Shown here piece by piece: positions 12,701-23,590 of a stretch of DNA of 64,000 nucleotides. The notes beneath the pieces were generated by a model, which ran no database searches, had not been told where the DNA came from, and saw only the letters and a list, made by a program, of their open reading frames with translations. The position numbers were made by a program, and so were the translations under genes. The first letter of the stretch is position 1, and each line of letters begins with the position of its first letter. Source of the DNA: Nymphalis io (lineage: Eukaryota > Arthropoda > Insecta > Lepidoptera > Nymphalidae); NCBI RefSeq assembly GCF_905147045.1, contig NC_065907.1, positions 2,232,001-2,296,000 of the forward strand. The letters are read 5' to 3'.

Positions 12701-15700
12701 GCATTTAAGAATAAATGCATCGGACACGTGTCCCCCATGTTTTCCTGCACAAGATAAGATGCGTATAACGATGTATCAAAGAAGCTTTGGTGTTTTGAAC
12801 CCACGATATTCGATTAAGGTTGAAGTTTCTATTTACTTCATCTCAACTCTCTCTTTATTTAATCAATTTCACAAAACACAGCGTAATATTTTTTTATATA
12901 AACACATTCAACAACCCTGTTAGTAAATAGTTTATTAGATGTCTAACAATTTGAATTTTAGTAATTTTGTTATAACTTCTATGACAAAAATTTGTAAGAA
13001 TCCGTCCTTGTTCGAGTAACAAACATCCAAACGGAAATTTTTGTATTCATCAGTGCTTTGTCTTTCAAGTTACTGATGACAGTAAAAGATAAATCATGAT
13101 ATACCTGATTAAATTATGATTATGATATAAACTAAGGAATATAGGTGTTTTTTGAAAATTAAATAAATAAACAAACATTTAAATAATATATGATAAATAT
13201 ATTATAGTGAAAAATATTTTTATTCTTCTGTTGAAATTGTACTATTAGTGTTTGGCGTTGACGAAATAAAACAAATCAGCCTTTTTTTCACGCTGGAAAA
13301 ACGCATTACGCTTTTCCCCCACAGGAACAGTGGCCCCACACTGTTATGGGGGGTATGTTATTCATATAATATATAATTTATTTATTTGTTTTAACAGAAT
13401 GTATGTCGTTTGTCTTCAAAATTTAATTACTTGCCAATCTTCTTCGTCTATTCATATTATGTGAAACTTGGGAAACTATGTTAGTTATTTGACATAATAG
13501 CTGATACCTTGGATCAAATGACAAATATAACTCGAGAAAGCTGTCAAAATGAGCTTTTTCCGACAAAATCTTAACAAGATTTCGCACCGTGCGCCGTTAT
13601 ATAGACTGTACCATGCATTTTGTTTTTGTGTATGTAATGTACTGCTTGTAACGAAACTGTTTCTGGACACAGGCTTACGTGCAGTTTTCGATGGTGCTCT
13701 TCCAATCAATAGTCGTGTTATCAATGCAACTGTCCGTTGTACCGAATGTACGATACCACGCTACGAGCCATTAGATCTGAACAAAATGTACAAAGTGGTA
13801 TCTCAAACCTTCATTGGCAATGGTGGTGATGGATTTACTGTGAGTTCTTTTTTATATTTATTTATTCATTCATTCAATAATTCATTTATTTATTTGGATT
13901 CCAAATCCATATGCACAAAAAAATTAAAAACAATAAGAACAATTAAAAAACGTATGACAAATGTATTTAATTCGGTAGAACGATTGCTAAAGAAAACGGT
14001 TTGACCAAACGTTTTCATATCATCTATGTGCTATTTTGTAATATCTTTTATAGAAGCGTATATTAATAAAAAAAAACATTTTTACATGGCTCAGTGGATT
14101 ATGGAACGTGGTGATCATGTAGATTATGGAACATGATATTCCATGTAATTATGAGAGAAATATCACGAGATTTCTCTTATATTATTATCAGCCTAATTAG
14201 AACTTTCTTTACCCGTTTTTTTACCACTTGATATTATCTTAAATATCCAATTTTTTTCTTTACACTAGAACAGTTCGACTTGATGGGAACACAGAATTTC
14301 TTCCAATGCATGAAATGCATTCATTCATCTAGATTATAAAGTGTGTTATCAAATATGAAATGTGTTTTATGAGAAAATATATTATTTAATTTATATATTT
14401 AATCTCACTATTTTATCATCCGACAACTGGATATTTCGACAGCTTTCAACCATAATTGACATATTCATGTATTAATAATTCTGTCATTTTAACTTCCTAT
14501 TATGCCAAAATTTTCTTTACAGTGTTAATTATTTTTATTATTTTTAATAATAGTTTTTAGTTGTGCTATAATAAATTACAATAAATTATTTCGCCAAGGT
14601 CACGTGGTCAAAGAGTAAATATAGGTTGATCAATGCGAGGGATTATTTTTTTTTATTTATTTATTTACAAAACATAAGTAAACATTACAGGTTTAACCTA
14701 AAGCATTTACTTATTTAATTAATACACTTATTCCTTAATTATTATTGTTTGTATGTATTCCGCTGCCGTTTTGCGAAATACAGCAGGTGATGAGTTAAAC
14801 AAGTCGAGGCTTGTTTAACTTTTGTATGCTTGTTTATGTTTTGTATCAAATAATTGAAGACAGGATAATTAAATAAAATGGTACACACTACCTTCATCTA
14901 GATAATGTTATGTCCCAAACATAGTTTCTAACGATTATTTATTTAATTATTAAGGTTTACCAACAGTTGTTTACGCTGTATATAACGCATAGTACATTTG
15001 AAAAATAAATATATACATAGAATAGCGTAACATCTAATTATAGGTAAACACCGCTTGTAATTATTCATAAAAAGAAATAAGTAGTTACAGCAAATTCACT
15101 TAACACGAAATATAGATAAACTAAAACTTAATTACAATAATAGACACGAAAAAAAAAATGTATAACAAAAATAACTATTATACGAATGTCACGAAAAACG
15201 CTTATTTTATAACATATTAATTTCATTCATTTTCCATTTGTGCGTTTACTGATCACATTAATCTATTGCACAACATATACTATGTTGTAGCTCCAAAATC
15301 AAAGTTCAAATTATCGTAAAACGTATAACTCTTAAATTGTAACTCGTTTCTATAAAATTACAAATTTGTGACTTGAAATTTTTCTTGAATTGATAGATTT
15401 TATACAATTGAAGTGATTATATTGGCTGAGAATGATATTGTGATTGAAGTATTCCCCCGAGTTTAGCCATTAGCATAATATTGTTTCCATAATTTAACCG
15501 TTATTGCTTCTATCGTACTGACCACGAATAGTTTTAATGGAAACGCTATGCAGGTGATGGTTTTAAAATCAGTATTCATGGCATAATATAAGTTCGCTGA
15601 GGGTTAATTTGTATATTTTTCATAATATTGAAAATATGAGGGTGGACTTTAACTTCCAAACCTCGAAAACGTGTCCTCCTGGTCTCTCCGATCGTGTCAG

Positions 15701-18700
15701 ATTGCCGTCCCATTGGGTTATGAGATTAGAGAATAGAGATTGTGCATATTGATATTGCACACACTTCTGCGCTTATTATATCTTCTGCACAGTTGGATAA
15801 GCTCCGTTGAGAATGGCCGCCGAAGCTAGAATGAGATAGAAGTACATTATAAATTATAATATAATATTAAAGCCTTATTGAGATCAACAGTTACACGTAT
15901 TCGATGTTTGTTCACAGTCTGGTTTTAAATGAAAGTAGCTTGATAAATAAATATGATAAGGTCATGATATAGATATTAAACATATTACATTGCGATAGTT
16001 TCAACTGCATCATTGATTTAAAAGAATATCTCGAAATCCTGGGTTCAAATCATTTATTTGTTATTGAGTTTATTCAGAATAAAAGATGCTCTTGATATAT
16101 TTTTTAATTATTAGAGTTCTAGCGTTTATTATTAAATAATTAAAGTGATAAGTTTAAGCACTATTTGCGATACAAATGATACAATATATTGGGTAACTGT
16201 TCCCTTCTTAATGTGTTTGTAAATAATGATCACCCTTAGTAGCGATGTCAAAATGTTAATGTTTCGCAAATTTTGTGTGTAACGTATTTAAATATCCCGT
16301 GTTAAATTTTTGTATAAAATTTAACAAGCATTATAAATTCCAGAATAAAACTGAACGACCGTAACATTTCGCGATCCAACATTTGTTTCACGGTACATAA
16401 ATATTTTAAACTATCAGTATTCATATATAGCAGAGCGCTTGATGTTTTCATTTATTATGAAAATAATATAATACAAATCCCGTGAGATGTAAATAAAAAA
16501 AAATCATGCAAATCAATTCAACTTCCAAGCGTAATGTAACGTGTTATCTTCATGTAGAGAACGCAGAGACTACAAACAGTTATGACAAAAGTTTTGAAAG
16601 AAAATATTACGTATTTTATTTCAAGTATATGTCTAGAGAAGCTACTATAATTCCAGATACAAAAGAAAGCATAAATCTAATTATTTTAGTCATTATTTGT
16701 ATGCCAACAATTAGTTAGTTAGTCCTACTTCAAGTGTAAGTTAGGCAGTGCTCGACTCATTGCAGAGATGTCATATCGATTGGAGATATATCGAGGTACT
16801 GAGATGTCTGTACAACGCCGCTACAATGACTGTCCACATCCAGGACTGTAAGACGAAGGCGATCCAACTGCGCAGAGGGATGAGACAGGGGGATGTAATA
16901 TCCCCGAAACTGTTCACCAACGCGTCGGAAGACGTTTTCAAAACGCGGGATTGGATTAGGTATGGAGTCAATGTAAACGGCGAGTACATCTCACACCTTC
17001 GATTTGACGACGATATCGTCATCATAGCAGACTCGCTGGAACAACTCACCGAAATGCTGCGTAGCCTAGGCGAGTCTTCCCGGTGTGTCGGTCTCGGTAT
17101 AAACTTGGACAAGACCAAGATCATGTTCAATAGGCATGTCGTGCCGGGACCGATATACGTCGAGGGGAAACCTCTCGAAGTTGTTAGTGAATATACCTAC
17201 CTAGGACAGATAATACAAGTCGGTAGGAACAACTTCGAGAAGGAAGCCGATCGAAGAATTCGCTTGGGATGGGCAGCATTTGGCAACCTTCGTCAAGTCC
17301 TCAAGTCATCTATACCGCAATGTTTGAAGACGAAAGTCTTCAACCAATGCGTCTTACCTGCCATGACATACGGTGCCGAAACGTGGACACTAACTGCGGG
17401 ACTAGTCCACAAATTCAAAGTCGCTCAGCGTGCTATGGAGCGAGCTATGCTCGGAGTATCTTTGAAGGATAAGATCAGAAATGAGATTATCCGGAAAAGA
17501 ACCGGAGTCACCGACATAGCTTGCAAAATTAGCAGGCTGAAGTGGCAGTGGGCTGGTCACGTATGTCGTAGGACCGATGGCCGTTGGAGCAGACGAGTCC
17601 TAGAGTGGAGACCGCGAATCGGCAAGCGCAGCGTAGGGCGCCCTCCAGCCAGGTGGACCGACGACCTTAAGAAGGTGGCGGGCACCAACTGGATGCGGAA
17701 GGCAAAGGACAGGGAGCTTTGGCGCACCTTGGGAGAGGCCTATGTTCAGCAGTGGACAACGATTGGCTGTTGATTGATTGATTGATTTTGATTGACTTCA
17801 ACCTTAGTTCTGTTACAATTTCTTTATCAATTTAGTATTTAAGATTCTATTTGACATCAGTTTATAGACATTTATTCCTCAAAAAAGACAATACAGCCAC
17901 TTACATGAGAAATGTTACAATTTAAAGAAAATATTATGTAGGTAGTTCGTCGTTCTTGTGATATCAATAATTTTGTGAGAGTAATACAATATTATGTATG
18001 TTATATAATATTAATCAAATTATAAAAGAAAAAAAAAGTAGTACTACTGGTGGTAGGGCTTTGTGCAAGCTCGTCTGGGTAGGTACCACCCACTCATCAG
18101 ATATTCTACCGCAAAACAGCAATACTTGATATTGTTGTGTTCCGGTTTGAAGGGTGAGTGAGCCAGTGTAATTACAGGCACAAGGGACATAAAATCTTAG
18201 TTCCCAAGGTTGGTGGCGCATTGGATATGTAAGCGATGATTGACATTTCTTACAATGCCAATGTCTAAGAGCGTTGGTGACCACTTACCATCAGGTGGCC
18301 CATATGCTCGTCCGCCTTCCTATTCTATAAAAAAAAAGTATCGTTACGAGTATAAACAAAAGAAAATAGTAATTAAAGTTTTAAACAATACGTTGGTAGT
18401 AGGTGTGTACACAATTAAAAATTAAAAATAGGTCTTTATAACATGTTATGATAATTTAGATTTAAACGTTTGCATTGACTTACAATTTTTAATTATTGGG
18501 GGTAATTTTTTATAAATTACCGCACCTTCGAAGGTAATCATTTTTTTACCGTAGTTTGTTCGAGTCTTCGGGAGTACCAACCAACTAGCTCGGCGACAAA
18601 TTGACTTTAATTTTGACATTATATTAACAAAATTGAATTTTGACATTAATCAAAACACGAATTATCTTCTTTAACGGTGACGTAATAATTGAAATGTTGA

Positions 18701-20748
18701 TTGCAGGTCTTCGCGTTTTATTTGACAATTCGAAACCATTAGGCAGTCGTGTCGTTAGTGTTACTATTCGCTGTATTGAATGTGACGTTCCTCGGTACTT
18801 ACCCCTGGAACGGGATCAGTATTACAAAGTTGTGACACCAGATTTCATTGGAAACGGTGGAGGTGGATACACCGTAAGTGGAGATTTAAACTTAAAAGTA
18901 CTATAGTAACAGCCTTCGAATGTCTCATTCTTAGCTAAGGCCTCATTTCCTTTTTCGAGGAGAAGCTTTGGAGCTTATTCCTCCACACTGCTCCAATGCG
19001 GTTTGGGGAAATCTCCTTTCGATATTTTTATTTACTGGCAAGCACGAGATGAATTATAAACACAAATTAAGCACATGGAAATTCAGAGGTGCTAGCCCGG
19101 GTTTGAACCCACAACCATCGGTTACGATTCACACGTTCTAACCACTGGGCCATCTCGGCTAAAAGTACTATTGGACATGTCAACATCTTAATATAATTCC
19201 ACCTCACTAACAGTTTAACCGTTAAACGTTAATACTCTGCCCCTGCCTAGTCTAATAGTACAATATATATTCAATAAAGTTAAATAATAAAACTTGTTCT
19301 TTTTTGAATAGGACTGGTTTAAAATCTCTTCAGTGTTATTCGGTACAATGATATCTTATCAAATTTATTTGTAACAAAATTCCTTCTTGAATTTTTCGTA
19401 TCAAATTATATTAAAAACGTTTTATTATTATCATTCAATTACATTAACAAAGGATTAATTCAACAATTGAACATTTAATAGATATGTAATTTAGTTTAAA
19501 CTTGAAGCAATTTTGTTCCTGTATTCAATATGTAATTATATGTTTTCAATATGATAATTCTCTTTTTTTATTATATTACCTATATTATGGTAGTAGCTTC
19601 CCAGACGGTCTTGCAAAATACTCTACCACCAAGCAATAGGTTCAAAAAGCAACACCACAATGGTAATTTTCCATCAAATATCACGTTACACCGTTCTATG
19701 TAGTGGAATTCCGATTTAATGAACCCGATGTACGAGAATAGATACGATTCATGAACTTAACGAATACAATTATTCGGCTACAATTTAAGCTTGTATATTT
19801 GAAGTATAATAATAATCTCCTCCAGACCAACTTCGACCACGGCGGCCAATCTCAAGAGAGATTAGCTAACTACGCAGGAGATATTACAGTGCACAAGTGT
19901 GGGCGCAAACACAGGTGCACTATTCTATTCCCTAACTCTCATAATCTGATGGGATGGCAATCCGACACGACCAGTAATAGTTCAGGCGTAGGACTAACGG
20001 CTTTACGTGCTTTCTGAGGCACGAGAGTGTACATAATTCCAGACTCCGGGCTGCTACTGAGAATTTTCTGACAGAAAAACCCAATAACTTCTTATTGGCC
20101 CGACCTCGGAATTGAACCCAGAGCCTCCTTCGGTCAACGGCCTTACATCAAGCCACTAGACCAAAGTATCTGCGAGTGCATACACTTGTCGGGAGTGTGG
20201 CCGAAGGATCCTCTCTCGCATTGGTCTCTTTAGATAGAACGCAACTGCCTTCGTGATGCTGCTTAAATCATCTGTCAACGATGCAAAGATATATATAATT
20301 TTCATTTAATATTATTTTTAAGGACCAAGTATTTTTGAGGACTTAATGTACCACCAAAATGGTCAAATCTATTTGTTTTAAAATGATTATGGTGTTATTC
20401 GAACCGACCATAGAACTTGTTATTCTCAACGAAGACTACCAGAAACAAAGTACAAATTTTATTGATTAGGAACTCGAACTCGGCACCTCATTATCTGCCG
20501 TACAAGCTAATATAATAATATGTATATAATTATTTTAGAGATAACAGTACAGAGTGCACTAGAAAATAAACCAATTATGGTTTCTTAAAGAATTTTATCT
20601 TTTTCAGATGATTTCAAATAACCGCCAGAATATTGAAGTAATTGGCGTCGATTATGACGTCGTGATGCAGTACATGAGACGACAAGCACCAGTTATCAAG
20701 GACCTGGATGGACGAATTCAGATATCAGATCCTTGTATACGTAATTAG
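6626..20748 (+). CDS. secreted 5'-nucleotidase / apyrase-like ectonucleotidase (11 coding exons, 543 aa)
   Basis: Exons: 6626-6729, 8232-8454, 8759-8956, 9392-9522, 9680-9827, 10317-10443, 11005-11159, 11850-11940, 12440-12586, 13673-13839 (or alternative 18707-18873), 20608-20748. All introns are GT-AG and all phases join, giving 1632 nt including TAG. The start is the ATG that opens a hydrophobic signal peptide (about 19 residues, ending VVSA), directly followed by the metallophosphatase motif LNIVHYNDFHAR. Later metal-site motifs are NAGDTFQG (exon 2), GNHEFD (exon 3), LSHCG (exon 4) and GGHSHT (exon 5). The C-terminal domain has NTGGVRSDIEPG and PFENRVEVFDLRGQ (exons 8-9) and NGGDGF (exon 10a). 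The family hydrolyses extracellular nucleoside phosphates using two metal ions. The length is normal for the family. The end, ISDPCIRN, has no hydrophobic GPI-anchor tail, so a soluble secreted enzyme is inferred. The sequence alone cannot separate AMP-specific nucleotidase from ATP/ADP-hydrolysing apyrase. Confidence 0.93.
7541..7566. repeat. short (AT)n tract
   Basis: About 24 bases of alternating AT in nucleotidase intron 1. Confidence 0.8.
7614..7863 (+). mobile_element. retroposon family B, diverged
   Basis: It keeps ttgttgtgttctggtttta, tggtggcgcactgacga and the A-rich end; many substitutions. In nucleotidase intron 1. Confidence 0.6.
7886..8176 (-). mobile_element. retroposon family B, full copy
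   Basis: Inverted: poly-T at the low end, ccctaccaccag at the high end. It ends 55 bp before the start of nucleotidase exon 2. Confidence 0.8.
13673..13839 (+). CDS. 5'-nucleotidase alternative exon 10a (GDGF version)
   Basis: 167 nt, entered in phase 1 after ...acacag and left in phase 0 before gtgagt. It encodes 56 residues of the C-terminal nucleotide-binding domain, from GLRAVFDG to NGGDGFT. It has Cys residues in RCTECTIPRY, a typical family segment. It splices in frame from exon 9 (12586) and to the last exon (20608). The NGGDGF motif is the standard family form; its aromatic residue stacks on the nucleobase in known structures. Confidence 0.9.
13840..16740. other. intron sequence, no exon seen
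   Basis: The intron after exon 10a. It is AT-rich and contains a partial SINE A. I found no further nucleotidase-like coding segment here, which supports exon duplication rather than gene duplication. Confidence 0.6.
15652..15848 (+). mobile_element. SINE family A, partial and diverged
   Basis: It shares cgtgtcagattgccgtccca and the following gagaatagagattgtgc region with the full copy. The head is missing. In the intron between exons 10a and 10b. Confidence 0.65.
16742..17800 (+). mobile_element. 5'-truncated RTE-clade non-LTR retrotransposon
   Basis: It holds the 3' part of a reverse-transcriptase ORF (16745-17773), then a (TTGA)n-type tail at 17770-17790 instead of poly-A, as is usual for RTE elements. 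It lies in the intron between alternative exons 10a and 10b, same strand as the gene. The 5' end is truncated near a stop at 16742. A shorter, near-identical copy lies at 47397. Confidence 0.85.
16745..17773 (+). CDS. RTE reverse transcriptase, C-terminal portion (open, 5'-truncated)
   Basis: About 342 open codons with no native start. Visible RT motifs are RRGMRQGDVISPKLF, then LRFDDDIVIIA at the F-x-D-D catalytic box, where x is Asp rather than the usual Ala. Next come LGINLDKTKIM and YTYLGQII. The C-terminal part has YGAETWTLT, LKWQWAGHVCRRTDGRW and VGRPPARWTDDLKKVAG, which are characteristic RTE segments. The endonuclease and N-terminal RT regions are missing, so the copy is dead, but the remaining frame is unbroken. 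It is therefore young. Confidence 0.85.
   Translation, partial: AVLDSLQRCHIDWRYIEVLRCLYNAATMTVHIQDCKTKAIQLRRGMRQGDVISPKLFTNASEDVFKTRDWIRYGVNVNGEYISHLRFDDDIVIIADSLEQLTEMLRSLGESSRCVGLGINLDKTKIMFNRHVVPGPIYVEGKPLEVVSEYTYLGQIIQVGRNNFEKEADRRIRLGWAAFGNLRQVLKSSIPQCLKTKVFNQCVLPAMTYGAETWTLTAGLVHKFKVAQRAMERAMLGVSLKDKIRNEIIRKRTGVTDIACKISRLKWQWAGHVCRRTDGRWSRRVLEWRPRIGKRSVGRPPARWTDDLKKVAGTNWMRKAKDRELWRTLGEAYVQQWTTIGC
18046..18338 (+). mobile_element. retroposon family B, full copy
   Basis: Close to consensus, with an A-tail at 18328-18338. It lies between exon 10a and exon 10b. Confidence 0.85.
18446..18646 (-). pseudogene. LINE C-terminal relic
   Basis: The - strand reads LPKTRTNYGKKMITFEGAVI, YKKLPPIIKNCKSM and TFKSKLS, the usual last residues of a jockey/CR1-like ORF2. 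It lies in opposite orientation just 60 bp upstream of alternative exon 10b. Confidence 0.5.
18707..18873 (+). CDS. 5'-nucleotidase alternative exon 10b (GGGY version)
   Basis: 167 nt, the same length and the same entry (1) and exit (0) phases as exon 10a, 5 kb downstream. It begins after ttgcag and ends before gtaagt. It encodes GLRVLFDN to NGGGGYT and is 31/56 residues identical to exon 10a by direct comparison. The frame is fully open. The RC.EC..PRY core is kept, but GDGF becomes GGGY. No other nucleotidase exon was seen between the two, so this is an exon duplication rather than a second gene. Splicing both in series would shift the frame and meet a TAG 12 codons into 10b. Confidence 0.85.
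18909..19160 (-). mobile_element. SINE family C
   Basis: Inverted tRNA-headed SINE. The head at the high end reads (on the - strand) AGCCGAGATGGCCCAGTGG with box B GGGTTCAAACCC. The body includes ggagcttattcctccacac and ctgctccaatgcgg. It starts 35 bp after exon 10b. Confidence 0.8.
19588..19660 (+). mobile_element. possible retroposon family B fragment
   Basis: gtagtagcttcccagacggt then gcaaaatactctaccacc and caacaccacaatgg. The first 70 bases of the family, heavily mutated. Confidence 0.35.
19817..20172 (-). mobile_element. SINE family A, near-complete
   Basis: Reverse complement of the family. The tRNA-like head is at the high end (ccactagaccaaag, gaattgaaccca). It has a deletion in the hairpin region. 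Between exon 10b and the last nucleotidase exon. Confidence 0.75.
20608..20748 (+). CDS. 5'-nucleotidase last exon
   Basis: 141 nt from MISNNRQN to IQISDPCIRN and stop TAG. It contains the C-terminal VIGVDYDVVMQYM segment. No hydrophobic tail follows, so no GPI signal is present unless another terminal exon exists downstream. Confidence 0.88.
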   Translation: MISNNRQNIEVIGVDYDVVMQYMRRQAPVIKDLDGRIQISDPCIRN

Positions 20749-20759
20749 ATCGATTAGAA

Positions 20760-20765
20760 AATAAA
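20760..20765 (+). promoter_or_regulatory. candidate polyadenylation signal of the nucleotidase gene
   Basis: AATAAA lies 11 bases after the stop codon. This hexamer is common by chance in AT-rich DNA, so its use is inferred from position only. Confidence 0.35.
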
Positions 20766-22764
20766 TTTTAAAACAAGATTGATCAACACCAATCCATACA
20801 AACTCACATCAAATCTGATTCATGACATTTTTTAAACCGATTTAACTCTTGTTCTGACAGCATAACGATGACACGATTTTAGATGGTGGCGTGTTGTGTT
20901 CTATTATACATATTAGCAGTAACATCGATGGCAGAACGTGGTCTGATGAGCATGACGACTCGTGGTCGTTACTGTCCCTTCCCTTTCCTGCTGATACCAT
21001 AATGATACGCTATTATGCTGCTTAAGTGTATAATTGTTATAGTTAAAGTCACGTTATCACTTAATAATTTACGATCATATAATGCGGTGAGTATCCACTG
21101 TTTTCTCAGAGAATAATTCTGAAGAAAAACTTCCGTGTTATTTAAGATTGTAGAGGCGTAAAGTGTTTACTAAATATTTATATCTGTAAGAACAAACTCG
21201 AAACTCAACGCAGAAAACGGTCGTAAAACGTATGAAAGTGATATGCGACATTGACCGTAATAATTATAACATTTCAAGAATACACGCATCAAAATGGTAT
21301 ATCGTATAAGTCAGTTGTCAACATTTCACTTGCATTTAATTTGAAATGAAGATTTAACAAGCGAAATATTGACAACCAACTTACGGTAATATGTATTTTG
21401 TATGTATATTTTTGTACATTACATGTGTGTTATTAAAACTCATTGATATTTTACGATTGTTTTCAAAGATGAGTTTCTAGTTCTCAAAAGACGTAGACGC
21501 CGCCTCCGAATTGAACAATAATTATTGTATTTTTTACAAATACATAAAATAAGAAAACATTTTATAACATCTGTATTTTTTTATTATTATTTTTTCATTA
21601 TTAAAATTCCTATTTGAGGAAAAGGATTGGAGCTTATTTAAAAGTCGAGATGGCCCAGTGGCTAGAACAGGTCAATCATGACCGATAAATGCGGTTTTTT
21701 TTAAATTATTATTAATTACAAATTAAAACAGTCATGGAAGAGTCCTGTGTTCGATGGCTTGTTTCTACCAGCAAGCCAAATTTACGGAATAATAAAATAA
21801 GAACTTACTTAGCTTTAGAACTTACGAAGGCTTTAAAATAATTTGTATATGAAAACTAGCCAAGTAAAACCTTGGGCTTCAATATATATATATTATCCTA
21901 ACTAAGAGTATAGTCGACTTTCGTATTTATTACGTAATTAATAATTATTTATCAGTAATGAGATAAAATCCTTTCATTAGAGGCACTATAAGTAAGTGTT
22001 CCTAATAGAATCAACCAATTGAAAAATTATTAAAAATAATAAAAAATTACTATTTTTTTATTTATTTCTTTGTAATTCACCCAACTACCTATCTGGATGC
22101 CAAATTTGAACTTTCTAGGTCATCTGGAACTGTCTGTCAGGTCAGTCAGTAATAAAAATGACGATTTTTGGACGTTTATATCGAAATAACCGCTTGTGGT
22201 GTGTTTATGAAATTTGGAGCACGTATATATCTCAATATATTTGACATGCTTATGTGAAATAGTTTTTGAGTTATGAAGCGGTCAAAAGTGGCTCCAAATG
22301 GTTCGTGTAATATTAATTACACATGGTGCTACCCGCCAGTTCTGTTAGCTTGAACTTGGCTTGACACGCTACCGCGTGTCTAGATGATTATTTTGGAACA
22401 AATCGAGTGCAAGCCCGCAAGCTTATTTCAGCTCAGTAACAGAGTTAAATCCACATTGGAAACGAACGGTAAATGTACAATTGATAATAATATAAATAAT
22501 ACAACACATTTAAATGATGGAGTAAAATATAATATAGGATAAATAAACCTATAAAATACGAAAATTTTTGTATTTAAAGAGTTATTTTTATTTCAACAAT
22601 GTATATATTTTGATTTCGTAAATGCTTATTCATTTTAATTTTATATTTTAACATAAAGTACTGTTTTGTTTTTGGCTTTATATATATCTTTGTATTGAAC
22701 TTGAGCAAAATTTCGATTTTTATTTAAGTCTGAAAGTGGATAAAAACTTAATTGTTTTTCACTC

Positions 22765-22882
22765 CCTAACATCATCATCATCATCATATCAGCCGAAAGA
22801 CGTCCACTGCTGGACAAAAGCCTCCCCCAAGGATTTCCACGTTGGCCGATCTTGCGCTGCCCGCATCCAACATGCTCCCTCA
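22765..22882 (+). mobile_element. RTE-related 3'-end repeat fragment
   Basis: It starts with (catcat)n and reads cgtccactgctggacaaaag then cctcccccaaggatttccac, a widespread lepidopteran retroposon segment. A smaller, diverged scrap (ccgtccactgctggacgaaa) is at about 681-716. Confidence 0.5.
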
Positions 22883-23469
22883 CATTCCTAAGAATATTTT
22901 TTGAGAATAAAATAAATTAAAAATTATTTTTCAGATTTCAACCGTATCTGCTAGAAAAAAAATATGAAAAATCATATTAAAAAAAATAAACTTATATTTG
23001 GAGTGATAACCTCTAATCTTTTGCAACTACTAATACGGTCTAAAAAGTGCCGTTCCGAACATTCAACTTAAAAAAAAGTTGTAAACCGGATTATTAAGCA
23101 CATTCGTTCCGTTCATTTATTCGTTCGTTATTATTTTACCGCAAAGCGCAAGTTGCAAAGTTGCACTCGGCGCAATATACCGTGAAATTGCAATGGCAAA
23201 ACTTAAACCAATTACTGGCTTCGAAATGTGTTATTTTAATTGTTATTAGTTGTAATCCTTGTGTATTTAAAATATCCTTTCGTTTAACCGTAAAGTTCGT
23301 GAATCGTAGTATTATTAATCTAAGCTTTTAATAGGTTGTCCTTATTTCACGCAGTAACGGTGCAACGGGCCATCAGTGCAGACAAACAATACAAATGTCA
23401 CAAGGTCGTAACCATCGCATATAGCCAGTGGCACTGCAAGAAATATTAAATATTATTTATATCGTTAAT

Positions 23470-23590
23470 GCCTACCTTTGAGGCTAAGATGTTATGTCCC
23501 TTGTGGCTGTAGTTAAACTGACTCGCTCACCATTAAAACCGGAAAATAACAATACTAAGCTTACTGTTCAGTGATAGAATATGTGACGAT
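23470..23590 (-). mobile_element. retroposon family B, partial
   Basis: Only the central part (ctaagatgttatgtcccttg, cattaaaaccggaaaataac), inverted. Confidence 0.6.

Noticed and set aside
13549..14004. 151-codon frame starting at 13549
   Set aside because: Only its middle (13673-13839) is the nucleotidase exon 10a; the rest is intron read-through.
18707..18873. Exon 10b as an assembly or haplotype duplicate of 10a
   Set aside because: Only 31 of 56 residues are identical and the flanking introns do not match. This is an old duplication, not a second haplotype.
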